36,602 nt of DNA, taken from assembly GCA_902797695.1 (NCBI GenBank), contig CADBTW010000032.1, positions 1 through 36,602 of the forward strand. The letters are read 5' to 3'. The translations under genes were made by a program, and so were the position numbers. The notes below the pieces were generated by a model that ran no database searches, was not told where the DNA came from, and saw only the letters and a program-made list of their open reading frames with translations. This document shows, piece by piece, positions 26,288 through 33,914 of this stretch; within the stretch, counting starts at the first letter, position 1, and every line of letters begins with the position of its first letter. The stretch is from an uncultured Sutterellaceae bacterium. Its GTDB lineage: Bacteria > Pseudomonadota > Gammaproteobacteria > Burkholderiales > Burkholderiaceae_F.

Positions 26288-28654
26288 ATGCAGGGCAAGT
26301 ACGTTATTCCGTTCAGCGAACTCAGGTATACGGACGTCAGCCGCGTTGGCGGCAAGAACGCTTCCCTTGGTGAGCTGCTTTCGCAGCTGACGAGCGCCGG
26401 GATCCGCGTTCCGAATGGCTTCGCAACGACCGCCGATGCCTTCAGGCTCTTCCTGAAGGAGAACAACCTCAACGAGCGCATCAACAAGCGCCTTGAAGGG
26501 CTCGATGTCGAGAACGTCGACGAGCTCGCGAAGGCCGGTGCCGAGATCCGCGCATGGGTCGAGGAGGCGAAGTTCCCGGCTGAGCTCGAGGCCGAGATCC
26601 GCGAGTACTATGACTGGCTCCGCGACGGGCAGGAAATTTCCGTCGCAGTCCGTTCTTCGGCTACCGCCGAGGACCTTCCGGACGCCTCCTTCGCCGGACA
26701 GCAGGAAACCTACCTCAACGTGAACGGCATCGACCAGGTCTTTGCCCGCATGAAGGAAGTGTTCGCCTCGCTCTATAACGACCGCGCCATTTCCTACCGC
26801 GTGCTGAAGGGCTTCGACCACGCGGACGTCGCCCTTTCCGCAGGCGTCCAGCGCATGTGCCGCTCCGACAAGGGCGCGGCCGGCGTGATGTTCACCCTTG
26901 ACACCGAGTCCGGCTTCGACCAGGTGGTCTTCATCACCGCGTCCTACGGCCTCGGGGAAACCGTCGTCCAGGGCGCCGTGAACCCGGACGAATACTATGT
27001 CCACAAGCCGATCCTCGAAGCCGGGAAGTACCCGATCATCCGCAAGGCCCTCGGCTCCAAGCTGATCAAGATGGAGTTCAACACGGAGCCCGGCGCGAAG
27101 GAGTCCGTCCGCACGGTCGACACGACTGATGAGGAGCGCCACAGCTTTGCCCTCACGGACGAAAACGTGATCGAGCTCGCGAAGTTCGGCCGCCTGATCG
27201 AAAAGCACTACGGTTGCCCGATGGACATCGAATGGGGCAAGGACGGCATCGACGGGAAGATCTATATTCTGCAGGCCCGCCCCGAGACCGTGAAGAGCCG
27301 CCAGAACAAGGCCGAGGTCCAGCAGAAGTTCACAATCAGCAGCAAGGGCGCGACGACCCTCATCACCGGCCGCGCGATTGGCCAGAAGGTCGGCGCGGGC
27401 CCCGTCCGCATCGTCCTCTCCGCGAAGGAAATGGACCGCGTCCAGCCGGGCGACGTCCTCGTCACCGACATGACGGACCCCAACTGGGAGCCCGTGATGC
27501 GCCGCGCTTCCGCGATCGTGACGAACCGCGGCGGCCGCACCTGCCACGCGGCGATCATCGCCCGTGAGCTCGGCATTCCTGCGGTTGTCGGCTGCGGCCG
27601 CGCGACCGAGGTCCTCGCAGAAGGCACGGTCGTCACCGTGTCCTGCGCCGAGGGCGACACGGGCCACGTCTACGCCGGCAAGCTTCCGTTCGAAATGAAG
27701 GAAGTGAAGCAGGGCGCCCTCCCCGAGATCCCCGTGAAGATCATGATGAACGTCGGGAATCCGCAGCTCGCCTTCGAGTTCCAGAAGATCCCGGCAAAGG
27801 GCGTCGGCCTTGCCCGCCTCGAGTTCATCATCAACAACAACATCGGCGTGCACCCGAAGGCCTGCCTCGAGTACCCGAACGTGCCGGGCGAGATCCGCGA
27901 TGCGGTCGAGCGGCTGTCCGCCGGCTACCCGAACCCGCGCGAGTTCTACATCAGCAAGATCGCCGAGGGCGTCGCGACGATTGCCGCCGCGTTCTATCCC
28001 CGCAAGGTGATCGTCCGCATGTCCGACTTCAAGAGCAACGAGTACCGCAAGCTGATCGGCGGCAAGCTCTTCGAGCCGAATGAAGAGAACCCGATGCTCG
28101 GCTTCCGCGGCGCCTCCCGCTACATCTCGAACTCGTTCGCCGAGTGCTTCGAGCTCGAGTGCCTCGCAATGAAGCGCGTCCGCGACGACATGGGCCTCAC
28201 CAATGTCGAGCTGATGATCCCGTTCTGCCGCACGATCGATGAGGCGAAGAAGACAGTCGCGATCATGGCCTCCCACGGCCTGAAGCAGGGCGAGAACGGC
28301 CTGAAGATCAACATGATGTGCGAGATCCCGAGCAACGCGCTCCTCGCCGACCAGTTCCTCGACATCTTCGACGGCTTCTCGATCGGCTCGAACGACCTCA
28401 CGCAGCTCTCGCTCGGCCTCGACCGCGACTCCGGGCTCGTCGCCGCATCCTTTGACGAACGCAACGACGCCGTGAAGGTCCTCCTCAAGATGGCGATCGA
28501 AGCCTGCCGCCGCCGCGGTAAGTACTGCGGCATCTGCGGCCAGGGTCCGTCCGACCACGAGGACCTCGCCCGCTGGCTGAGGGAGCAGGGGATCGAGTCC
28601 ATGTCGCTCAACCCCGACACCGTCGTGAGCACCTGGAGGCGCCTCGCGAAGTAA
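26288..28654 (+). CDS. ppsA: Phosphoenolpyruvate synthase
   Basis: Converts pyruvate, ATP and water to PEP, AMP and phosphate, feeding gluconeogenesis. The 788-residue protein has the N-terminal ATP-grasp domain ([11 protein letters not shown], later [22 protein letters not shown]), the swivelling phosphohistidine domain with [17 protein letters not shown], whose His accepts the phosphate and whose adjacent Thr is the PpsR target, and the C-terminal TIM-barrel PEP/pyruvate domain ([32 protein letters not shown]). GAGG lies 10 bases before the ATG. Divergent from ppsR across a perfect inverted repeat. Confidence 0.98.
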   Translation: MQGKYVIPFSELRYTDVSRVGGKNASLGELLSQLTSAGIRVPNGFATTADAFRLFLKENNLNERINKRLEGLDVENVDELAKAGAEIRAWVEEAKFPAELEAEIREYYDWLRDGQEISVAVRSSATAEDLPDASFAGQQETYLNVNGIDQVFARMKEVFASLYNDRAISYRVLKGFDHADVALSAGVQRMCRSDKGAAGVMFTLDTESGFDQVVFITASYGLGETVVQGAVNPDEYYVHKPILEAGKYPIIRKALGSKLIKMEFNTEPGAKESVRTVDTTDEERHSFALTDENVIELAKFGRLIEKHYGCPMDIEWGKDGIDGKIYILQARPETVKSRQNKAEVQQKFTISSKGATTLITGRAIGQKVGAGPVRIVLSAKEMDRVQPGDVLVTDMTDPNWEPVMRRASAIVTNRGGRTCHAAIIARELGIPAVVGCGRATEVLAEGTVVTVSCAEGDTGHVYAGKLPFEMKEVKQGALPEIPVKIMMNVGNPQLAFEFQKIPAKGVGLARLEFIINNNIGVHPKACLEYPNVPGEIRDAVERLSAGYPNPREFYISKIAEGVATIAAAFYPRKVIVRMSDFKSNEYRKLIGGKLFEPNEENPMLGFRGASRYISNSFAECFELECLAMKRVRDDMGLTNVELMIPFCRTIDEAKKTVAIMASHGLKQGENGLKINMMCEIPSNALLADQFLDIFDGFSIGSNDLTQLSLGLDRDSGLVAASFDERNDAVKVLLKMAIEACRRRGKYCGICGQGPSDHEDLARWLREQGIESMSLNPDTVVSTWRRLAK

Positions 28655-28729
28655 GAGGGCCTGCGGCGGGGGATTCCTCCGCAAAGGGCCTGCCCGAAGC
28701 CGCCCCAACCCGGTAGACTAGGGCAGAAG

Positions 28730-28771
28730 AGGCTGCAGCTGGTTTGAAGAAGCCGCTGCGGCCTTTTTCTT
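28730..28771 (+). terminator. Intrinsic terminator after ppsA
   Basis: AGGCTGCAGC (28730-28739) pairs with GCTGCGGCCT (28755-28764) over 10 bp with one G-U wobble and a 15-base loop; the T run TTTTCTTT follows. It lies just before the ribosome-binding site of the NfeD-like gene, whose promoter must therefore be very close or overlap it. Confidence 0.75.
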
Positions 28772-28794
28772 TGGATTCAGGGAGGGACTTTGCA

Positions 28795-29211
28795 ATGCCG
28801 GTCTGGGTATGGTTCGTGGCCGCAGGGGCGCTCGGGGCGCTGGAGCTCCTGACGGGCACCTTTTACATGCTGGTGCTCGCGGTGTCCGCGCTTTTCGGGG
28901 CTGCAGCGGCGCTTGCCGGCCTCGCCGTCCCGGTGCAGGTCACGGTCGCCGCCGTTGCCGCGGCAGCGGGTTGCGGGTTCCTCTGGCGGCGTCACGCGAG
29001 GAATCGGGTCTCTTCCCCGGATGACGGCGGGTCGCTTGACGAGGGGCGTGAGGTCGAGGTGGCTGCCTGGCTCCCTGACGGGCTCGCCCGGGTGCGCTAC
29101 CGCGGCGCCGAGTGGACCGCGGTGCCGGAAGAGGGTTCGGCCCCCGGAGCCGGCCGCTGGGTCATCGTTCGGGTCGACGGCCCGAGGCTTCTCATCCGAC
29201 GCGCAGGCTGA
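28795..29211 (+). CDS. NfeD-like membrane protein
   Basis: A 138-residue protein with three hydrophobic stretches (about 3-20, 26-45, 48-62) and a soluble C-terminal OB-fold-like domain (GREVEVAAWLPDGLARVRYRGAEWTAV), the layout of short NfeD proteins. These are encoded next to SPFH/stomatin proteins and thought to help anchor or process them. ATG 28795 chosen because GGAGGG precedes it; the open frame to a TTG at 28744 lies inside the terminator. Confidence 0.88.
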   Translation: MPVWVWFVAAGALGALELLTGTFYMLVLAVSALFGAAAALAGLAVPVQVTVAAVAAAAGCGFLWRRHARNRVSSPDDGGSLDEGREVEVAAWLPDGLARVRYRGAEWTAVPEEGSAPGAGRWVIVRVDGPRLLIRRAG

Positions 29212-29271
29212 CCCTCCGCTCCCGTCCTTTGGTGATTTGAACAGCTTCCTAGAAGAAAGAGGTTTTCCAAC

Positions 29272-30228
29272 ATGTCTTCCGGTTTGGTTTTCTCGCTCAT
29301 CCTCGCGGCAATCGCCGCGATCGTCGCCTACAAGGGGATCTGCGTCGTTCCGCAGCAGACCGCGTGGGTCGTGGAGCGGCTCGGCCGCTTCCACTCGGTC
29401 CTCAATCCGGGGCTGAACTTCGTGATCCCGTTTGTTGACCGAATCGCGTACCGGCACTCCCTGAAGGAAGTTCCGCTCGACACTCCGCAGCAGATCTGCA
29501 TCACGAAGGACAACACGCAGCTCTCGGTGGACGGCGTGCTTTTCTTCCAGGTGACGGATCCGCGGCGCGCTTCATACGGCACGAGCAACTACGTGATCGC
29601 GATTACGCAGCTCGCGCAGACGACGCTTCGCTCGGTAATCGGCCGCATGGAGCTCGACCGGACTTTCGAAGAGCGCGACACGATCAATCATTCGGTCGTT
29701 TCCGCGATCGACGAGGCGGCGCTCAACTGGGGTGTGAAGGTGCTTCGCTACGAGATCAAGGACCTCACGCCGCCGAACGTGATCCTTCAGGCGATGCAGC
29801 GCCAGATCACCGCAGAGCGTGAGAAGCGCGCCGTGGTCGCCACCTCCGAAGGCAAGAAGCAGGAGGCGATCAACCTCGCCGAAGGCGCTCGCGCCGCGGC
29901 GGTCGCCCGGTCCGAGGGCGAGAAGCAGTCGAAGATCAACATCGCGGAAGGCCAGGCCGCAGCCACGGTCGCGATCGCGAAGGCGACGGCCGAAGCGCTC
30001 CGTCAGGTTGCCGCGGCGACCGAGAACCCGGGCGGCATGACAGCCGTCAACCTGCAGGTCGCCCAGCGCTATGTCGACGCCTTCGCGAAGATGGCGGAGA
30101 CGAGCAATACCCTCGTCGTCCCGGCGAACATGGGAGACCTCGCGACGCTCATCTCTTCCTCGATGGCAATGGTGAAGGGCGGCAAGGCGGTCCCGGCGCA
30201 GAAGGCCGGCGTGGCGCCGAAGGCGTAG
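29272..30228 (+). CDS. SPFH/stomatin-like membrane protein (QmcA-type)
   Basis: A 318-residue bacterial stomatin/QmcA homologue: N-terminal transmembrane helix (about 5-21), then the SPFH/Band 7 domain with VPQQTAWVVERLGRFHSVLNPGLNFVIPFVDR, and a long Ala/Glu/Lys-rich coiled coil (AEREKRAVVATSEGKKQEAI, about 180-240) that drives oligomerisation, ending in a Gly/Ala-rich tail. Such proteins build membrane microdomains and quality-control cages. Paired with the NfeD-like gene 60 bases upstream. Confidence 0.94.
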   Translation: MSSGLVFSLILAAIAAIVAYKGICVVPQQTAWVVERLGRFHSVLNPGLNFVIPFVDRIAYRHSLKEVPLDTPQQICITKDNTQLSVDGVLFFQVTDPRRASYGTSNYVIAITQLAQTTLRSVIGRMELDRTFEERDTINHSVVSAIDEAALNWGVKVLRYEIKDLTPPNVILQAMQRQITAEREKRAVVATSEGKKQEAINLAEGARAAAVARSEGEKQSKINIAEGQAAATVAIAKATAEALRQVAAATENPGGMTAVNLQVAQRYVDAFAKMAETSNTLVVPANMGDLATLISSSMAMVKGGKAVPAQKAGVAPKA

Positions 30229-30244
30229 AAGAAAAGGAAAAGAA

Positions 30245-30280
30245 CGGCCCCTTCCTGAATCCGGGATGCGGGCCGCCTTT
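30245..30280 (+). terminator. Weak terminator-like hairpin after the SPFH gene
   Basis: CGGCCC (30245-30250) and GGGCCG (30270-30275) pair around a 19-base loop, followed by CCTTTCTT. The short stem and long loop make this doubtful. Confidence 0.35.
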
Positions 30281-30308
30281 CTTGTTTTGAGCAGGAGAAG
30301 GAGAGGAA

Positions 30309-30863
30309 ATGCCGGAAGAAAAGAGCCCGGAAAAGGCCCGTGAAGAGGAGTCCGGAACGCAGGCCCGCCACGGGATCTCGCTTGGGAACGCGGATGACGT
30401 CTATCAGGTCTGCTTCGCCTTCATCGAGGACGTGAGCGAGGTGTTCGTGAGGGCTTCGACCGGCGAAATCACGGGCGACGAAGCGGAGTCCCGGATGCAG
30501 AACGTGACGGAGTGGCTTACTGCCGCGCTTCTCGGACGGGTCGACGGAATCGAGGCGAAGGAGGGATGGACCGGGGCACCGCTCGCGCGGAGCCTTGTCG
30601 CGGACCTGTCGGGCGAAATTTCAAGGCTTCCCCGCGAAGCGCAGGAAGCGCTTTCCTCGACTGACGGCGTCGTGCTCTTCTCGGCGATGCTTTTCATGCA
30701 CGAGGTGCAGGAGACCGTGAGCCGGATCAACCATGTTCCGGAGCCTGACGCCGAGAAGGCGATCGAATCTCAGGGCCGGGCGGTCCACGAGCTCTGCAAG
30801 AAGTGGACCGATCGCTTCACGGGGAAGGGGAAGCCCCGGATCATCCTTCCCGAGGGGCTGTAG
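30309..30863 (+). CDS. Unknown protein A, paralogue of the next gene
   Basis: A 184-residue, soluble-looking, mostly helical protein without signal peptide or recognised family. A GGAGAGGA ribosome-binding site precedes the ATG. Around residues 59-95 it carries DE-x10-WL-x3-LLG-x8-E-x-W-x4-L-x3-L-x6-E, and the same pattern with identical spacing occurs in the protein encoded immediately downstream. Likely co-expressed with the SPFH gene or from its own promoter. Function unknown. Confidence 0.72.
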   Translation: MPEEKSPEKAREEESGTQARHGISLGNADDVYQVCFAFIEDVSEVFVRASTGEITGDEAESRMQNVTEWLTAALLGRVDGIEAKEGWTGAPLARSLVADLSGEISRLPREAQEALSSTDGVVLFSAMLFMHEVQETVSRINHVPEPDAEKAIESQGRAVHELCKKWTDRFTGKGKPRIILPEGL

Positions 30864-30885
30864 GAAGTCCCGGGAAAGAAGCCCA

Positions 30886-31497
30886 ATGTCCCGCCTGTCG
30901 CCCGTTCCGAGAGGGTATGCGTCGCGCGCGGTGCGCCTGCGGCGGGACTTTTCGTCCCGCGAGGAACGTCTCCCCGAGCTTACGTCCCCTGAGGTTCTCG
31001 CCCGCATTCTCTACGAGGCGGGCCGCAAGACCGCGGGGCGCGACGCGGCCCGGCGTTCAGACCTTCTTTCGGAAGACGAGGTAAAGGCTGCGGACGCGAG
31101 GCTTGCCGCGTGGCTAAGCGACACGCTCCTCGGCGAGAATCCCGCCTTCGGGTCGACCGAGAACTGGAACCCGGAGAGGCTCGGGGCTTATCTCAGGGAA
31201 AATTTCGCGTCTGAGCTTGCTCAGGTCCTCCGGAGGCCCCCTGAAACAGGACGGGAGGCGGTTGAAGCCGCGTCGGCGCTTTTCGTGAAGGAGCTCGGGA
31301 CAGCGGTGAGGGCCGCGCCGCGCGCTGAAGGGTGCCCGTCGCCCGAGGATTCCCCTGAGGTTCTCGAGCTCGTCCTCGAATGGTCGGAAATCCTCGCCGG
31401 CGTTCCCGTAGGCAGGCCGGGACGCCGTTCCCGGGAAAGCGAAAGGGCGGAGAGGAAGATTCCCCGCCGCCCTTTGCTGAAGCGATTCCTTCGCTGA
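30886..31497 (+). CDS. Unknown protein B, paralogue of the preceding gene
   Basis: A 203-residue basic, helical protein with no recognised domain. ATG 30886 is chosen, 22 bases after the previous stop and preceded by GGGAAAGAAG; the frame is open back into the upstream gene but that extension lacks a ribosome site. Residues near 64-105 align without gaps to protein A through DE, WL-x3-LLG, E-x-W and later Leu/Glu positions, so the pair appears to be an old tandem duplication. The C-terminus is very Arg-rich (RPGRRSRESERAERK). Confidence 0.7.
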   Translation: MSRLSPVPRGYASRAVRLRRDFSSREERLPELTSPEVLARILYEAGRKTAGRDAARRSDLLSEDEVKAADARLAAWLSDTLLGENPAFGSTENWNPERLGAYLRENFASELAQVLRRPPETGREAVEAASALFVKELGTAVRAAPRAEGCPSPEDSPEVLELVLEWSEILAGVPVGRPGRRSRESERAERKIPRRPLLKRFLR

Positions 31498-31507
31498 CCG
31501 GAACTGC

Positions 31508-32125
31508 CTAGAGGGGATCCCCGCAGCGCATCAGGAGGCGCGCGATTTCCGCCGCGTTGTGGATCTCAAGCTTCCTGTAGGCCGAGCCGCGATGGACCTG
31601 GACCGTCTTTTCGGAAATCCCAAGCCCTTCGGCGACAGCCTTGTTCGACGCGCCCTGCGCGACCATGCGGATCACTTCCTTCTCGCGCTGGGTGAGCGTC
31701 TCGAGCTTTGAGCGGAAGCTCGCCACCTCGGCGTTTGCGCGCCGTGCGTTAAGGTTCTTCAGGACCGCGTTGCTGATCGCGTCGAGGAGCTTCCTGTCGT
31801 CGACCGGCTTCTGCAGGAAATCGACCGCGCCGCTCTTCAGGCCGCGGACCGCCATGTCGATGTCGCCGTGGCCCGAGATGAAGATGATCGGGAGGTCGAC
31901 CCCCTTCTCCTTCAGCGTGTCCTGCAGCTCGAGCCCGCTCATGCGGGGCATGCGAACGTCGAGAAGGAGGCAGCCGGGACGGGAAAAGTCGTTCGAGGAA
32001 AGGAACGCGATGGCGTCGGAATACGTCGCCACTTCCCAGCCTTCCCCTTCGAGAAGGAAGGACCAGGAGCGGCGCATGGCGTCGTCGTCATCGATCACGC
32101 GGATCAGGGGCTTGAGGTTGTCCAT
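31508..32125 (-). CDS. FixJ/NarL-type two-component response regulator
   Basis: DNA-binding response regulator. The receiver domain (about 7-125) has the acidic pocket IDDDDA, phospho-acceptor Asp56 in LLLDVRMPRMSG, and Lys106 in FLQKPVD. A LuxR-type helix-turn-helix (about 140-200) follows: LTQREKEVIRMVAQGASNKAVAEGLGISEKTVQVHRG. The FLQKPVDD and ISGHGDIDMAVRGLKSGA segments place it with FixJ/TtrR/TodT regulators. No histidine kinase is adjacent in the window, so its signal and targets are unknown. It is convergent with unknown protein B and divergent from the 143-residue protein. Confidence 0.93.
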   Translation of the reverse strand: MDNLKPLIRVIDDDDAMRRSWSFLLEGEGWEVATYSDAIAFLSSNDFSRPGCLLLDVRMPRMSGLELQDTLKEKGVDLPIIFISGHGDIDMAVRGLKSGAVDFLQKPVDDRKLLDAISNAVLKNLNARRANAEVASFRSKLETLTQREKEVIRMVAQGASNKAVAEGLGISEKTVQVHRGSAYRKLEIHNAAEIARLLMRCGDPL

Positions 32126-32359
32126 TTTTTCTCTTGTTCAATAGCCGAAACCAAGCGCGCTTCTCCTGCCAAGGATGGCGCTCCGAAAGCCTCCCGCGCG
32201 TGGAGTGCGGGGGCAAGGGGCGCCGGGTGAGAAAGACGCATTCAACGAATTCTAGCCGAACGACGGCTTCGGGGAGCATTTTCTTTCGCGTAATCAATGC
32301 CCCAACATGGTGCAATGCGGCCGTATCCATGCCTCGTGGGCCTTCCTTTGGCAATAAAT

Positions 32360-32445
32360 GTTTTATGTAAAACTAATTAAAACAGTTATAGTCATTTCGT
32401 GACAATATTTTTATTGTTTGGAAAACATTTTAAAAATCAAATGTT
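32360..32445. repeat. Cluster of three perfect inverted repeats
   Basis: GTTTTA-TG-TAAAAC (32360-32373), ACAATA-TTTT-TATTGT (32402-32417) and AACATTT-8-AAATGTT (32424-32445) follow one another within 86 bases. Sequences of the arms differ, so they are not copies of one site. AT-rich DNA produces such repeats by chance more often, so a function is only suggested by the density and the location. Confidence 0.5.
32376..32405 (-). promoter_or_regulatory. Candidate promoter for the response regulator
   Basis: On the minus strand TTGTCA (complement of 32400-32405) lies 18 bases from TTTAAT (complement of 32376-32381), each five of six to the sigma-70 consensus. The -35 overlaps the ACAATA/TATTGT inverted repeat. 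A 250-base leader would separate it from the ATG. Confidence 0.35.
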
Positions 32446-32457
32446 AAAAAATGTAAT
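32429..32457 (+). promoter_or_regulatory. Candidate promoter for the 143-residue protein
   Basis: TTTAAA (32429-32434) is 17 bases from TGTAAT (32452-32457), reading toward the gene at 32609. It overlaps the AACATTT/AAATGTT repeat. Matches in AT-rich DNA are easily found, so support is modest. Confidence 0.3.
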
Positions 32458-32608
32458 CTTCATGACAAAAGTCCATAACTCGGGTGATTTAAGAGAAAAA
32501 TAAGGAAGAAAAGATCATAATAGTGCAACAGGTTCACGAAACCAGGAAAACTTTTAGACGTGGCTCATTGCCGAGAGCAATCGCCCGGCGCCACGGGGAG
32601 CAAAGAAA

Positions 32609-33040
32609 ATGCTGATGCACGATATCAACCTGCTTCTTCCCTCGGCCATCCGTACCATGCGCTCGCAGCTGCGGGACGTTTCCCGGCAGCAGATTCCCTT
32701 CACTGTCGACGGGCTTGAGCGGCTTGGCCTTCCCGGGAAGTTCGCTTCCGAAGTCCGCACCGACGCCAAGGCGCTGGGCGGCGAGAGGCTTGCCGCTGCA
32801 GTCTTCATTTCAGAGCTTTTCGCGATGAACCACGAGAACTTCGCGTCGCGCGAGACCCTCCAGAAATGGATCGCCGGGCACGAGGGCGGCCACGGGGACG
32901 AACTTCGCAACCGCATCCGCTCGGTCCTGAAAGCCTGGTACGAGGACGAGTTCGGACCTGGCCACTCCGAGACCTTTACGTTTGAGCAGAGCGCCGGAGT
33001 GGAGGAAAAGGCGCGGGTGTTTGTGAACCGGCTCTTCTAG
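32609..33040 (+). CDS. Unknown 143-residue protein
   Basis: Soluble-looking, largely helical protein with no signal peptide or recognised domain. A charged, His-rich middle (WIAGHEGGHGDELRNRIRSVL, about 87-107) might bind metal but is not a known motif. GGGGAG lies about 11 bases before the ATG (a second ATG follows two codons later), and a strong terminator follows, so it is a single-gene unit with its own AT-rich promoter region. Function unknown. Confidence 0.72.
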   Translation: MLMHDINLLLPSAIRTMRSQLRDVSRQQIPFTVDGLERLGLPGKFASEVRTDAKALGGERLAAAVFISELFAMNHENFASRETLQKWIAGHEGGHGDELRNRIRSVLKAWYEDEFGPGHSETFTFEQSAGVEEKARVFVNRLF

Positions 33041-33094
33041 GAGTTCGGTTTCCTCGGGCGTGCACCCGAGGAGGCGGTCTGGATAAAGGTACCG

Positions 33095-33126
33095 AAAGGG
33101 CGGGGAAGCAGCTTCCCCGCCCTTTT
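33095..33126. terminator. Strong intrinsic terminator
   Basis: GGGCGGGGAA and TTCCCCGCCC (33098-33107 and 33113-33122) form a perfect stem around GCAGC, followed by TTTT and preceded by AAA, so it may work both ways. Another hairpin without a T tract, CCTCGGG/CCCGAGG (33052-33071), lies just upstream. Confidence 0.92.
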
Positions 33127-33412
33127 CGCATATTCAGAGAGTCGCGCAACAGGATCCTTTTATTTCAATCGTCTCTCAACCTGTTTCAATACCGTACATA
33201 GGATTCGATCCGTTTCCCATTCGCATTTGCTTATTTTTCAAATAAACCGCATGTTGATCATATGCGAGTGTGAATACGAATGCTAACGATTCTCAAAAGT
33301 GATAGACTGCCCGTGAATTGGCCCCGGGTTCCGGGGTCGGCCATGTTTTTTCTGTCCGTGCGTGTCAGGGAATCCTGTCGACGCGAGTTCGGAAGGGAAG
33401 GGGGAGAAGCTG
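33127..33412 (+). promoter_or_regulatory. feo upstream region
   Basis: No gene is seen between the terminator and feoA. The segment 33140-33300 is AT-richer than its surroundings and carries TTATTT-TTC-AAATAA (33231-33245), CGCAT-9-ATGCG around a TGATCA centre (33248-33266), a Fur-like site at 33276-33294 and a possible -10 TAGACT (33303-33308) with a poor -35. It most likely contains the feo promoter. Confidence 0.5.
33276..33294 (+). promoter_or_regulatory. Fur-box-like site upstream of feo
   Basis: Aligned to the 19-base Fur consensus, ACGAATGCTAACGATTCTC matches at 12 positions, including the AATG, TAA and ATT blocks. With feoA-feoA-feoB downstream, iron repression by Fur is the natural inference. 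It is not a perfect palindrome. Confidence 0.45.
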
Positions 33413-33634
33413 ATGATCAAGCCTCTGACGGAATTGAAGGACGGAACCCCAGGAATCGTTGCGGCGATCCGGGGCGACGCGAAGGAAGTGAGTTCGCTCA
33501 AGGACCTCGGCATCCACATCGGGGCCGAGGTGAAGGTCCTGCAGGGCCGGAAGGGCGACTCCATCATGGTTGCCGTCGGCGACACCCGGATCGGCGTGAA
33601 CTTCCAGATGGCCCAGAAGATTCTTGTCCACTAG
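33413..33634 (+). CDS. feoA: FeoA, first copy
   Basis: Small SH3-like cytoplasmic protein that assists the FeoB Fe2+ transporter. The 73-residue product shows the FeoA pattern: PLTELKDGTPGIVAAI at the start, LKDLGIHIGAEVKVLQ in the middle and the VAVGDTRIGVNFQMAQKILV end. ATG 33413 follows GGGGGAGAAG; a GTG at 33362 would add 17 unconserved residues. A second feoA follows 33 bases later. Confidence 0.92.
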   Translation: MIKPLTELKDGTPGIVAAIRGDAKEVSSLKDLGIHIGAEVKVLQGRKGDSIMVAVGDTRIGVNFQMAQKILVH

Positions 33635-33667
33635 AAAGACAGCTCAATCAAAGAAGAGAGACATTCC

Positions 33668-33895
33668 ATGATTCTTAACGAAATGAAGGTAGGGGACCGG
33701 GGGCGCATCGCGCGTTTCCTCGGCGGGAAGCCCGATTACCGGCGCCATCTCCTGATGCTCGGTGCGACGCCGGGCGCGGAGTTCAGCGTCGTGCGCGTGG
33801 CGCCGATGGGGGATCCGATCGAGATCCAGGTTCGGGGCTCGATGGTCTCTGTTCGCAAGGGTGAGGCTGCGATCGTCGAAGTGGAAAAGATCTAG
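33668..33895 (+). CDS. feoA: FeoA, second copy
   Basis: A second 75-residue FeoA protein, clearly different from the first (MKVGDRGRIARFLGG, RRHLLMLGATPGAEFSVVRVAPMGDPIEIQVRG, then SVRKGEAAIVEVE). AAGAGAGA precedes the ATG. Tandem feoA genes before feoB occur in many bacteria and the two proteins may have separate roles on FeoB. It ends 19 bases before the feoB GTG. Confidence 0.93.
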   Translation: MILNEMKVGDRGRIARFLGGKPDYRRHLLMLGATPGAEFSVVRVAPMGDPIEIQVRGSMVSVRKGEAAIVEVEKI

Positions 33896-33914
33896 AGAAA
33901 AGGGAGAATCTTTC

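Larger units (their letters stand above)
32126..32608. other. AT-rich divergent intergenic region with inverted repeats
   Basis: This 483-base gap holds no credible gene. Its right half (about 32340-32540) is strikingly AT-rich compared with the GC-rich surroundings. It contains three perfect inverted repeats in a row (32360-32373, 32402-32417, 32424-32445) and promoter-like boxes in both directions, consistent with a regulatory region for the response regulator (-) and the 143-residue protein (+). Confidence 0.6.

Noticed and set aside
26279-28708. 809-codon minus-strand frame opposite ppsA
   Set aside because: Mirror of ppsA codon structure; Arg/Ala/Asp-rich, no motif, no ribosome site.
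33248-33266. TTGAT half-site within CGCAT...ATGCG as an FNR box for feo
   Set aside because: Only one half of TTGAT-N4-ATCAA is present.
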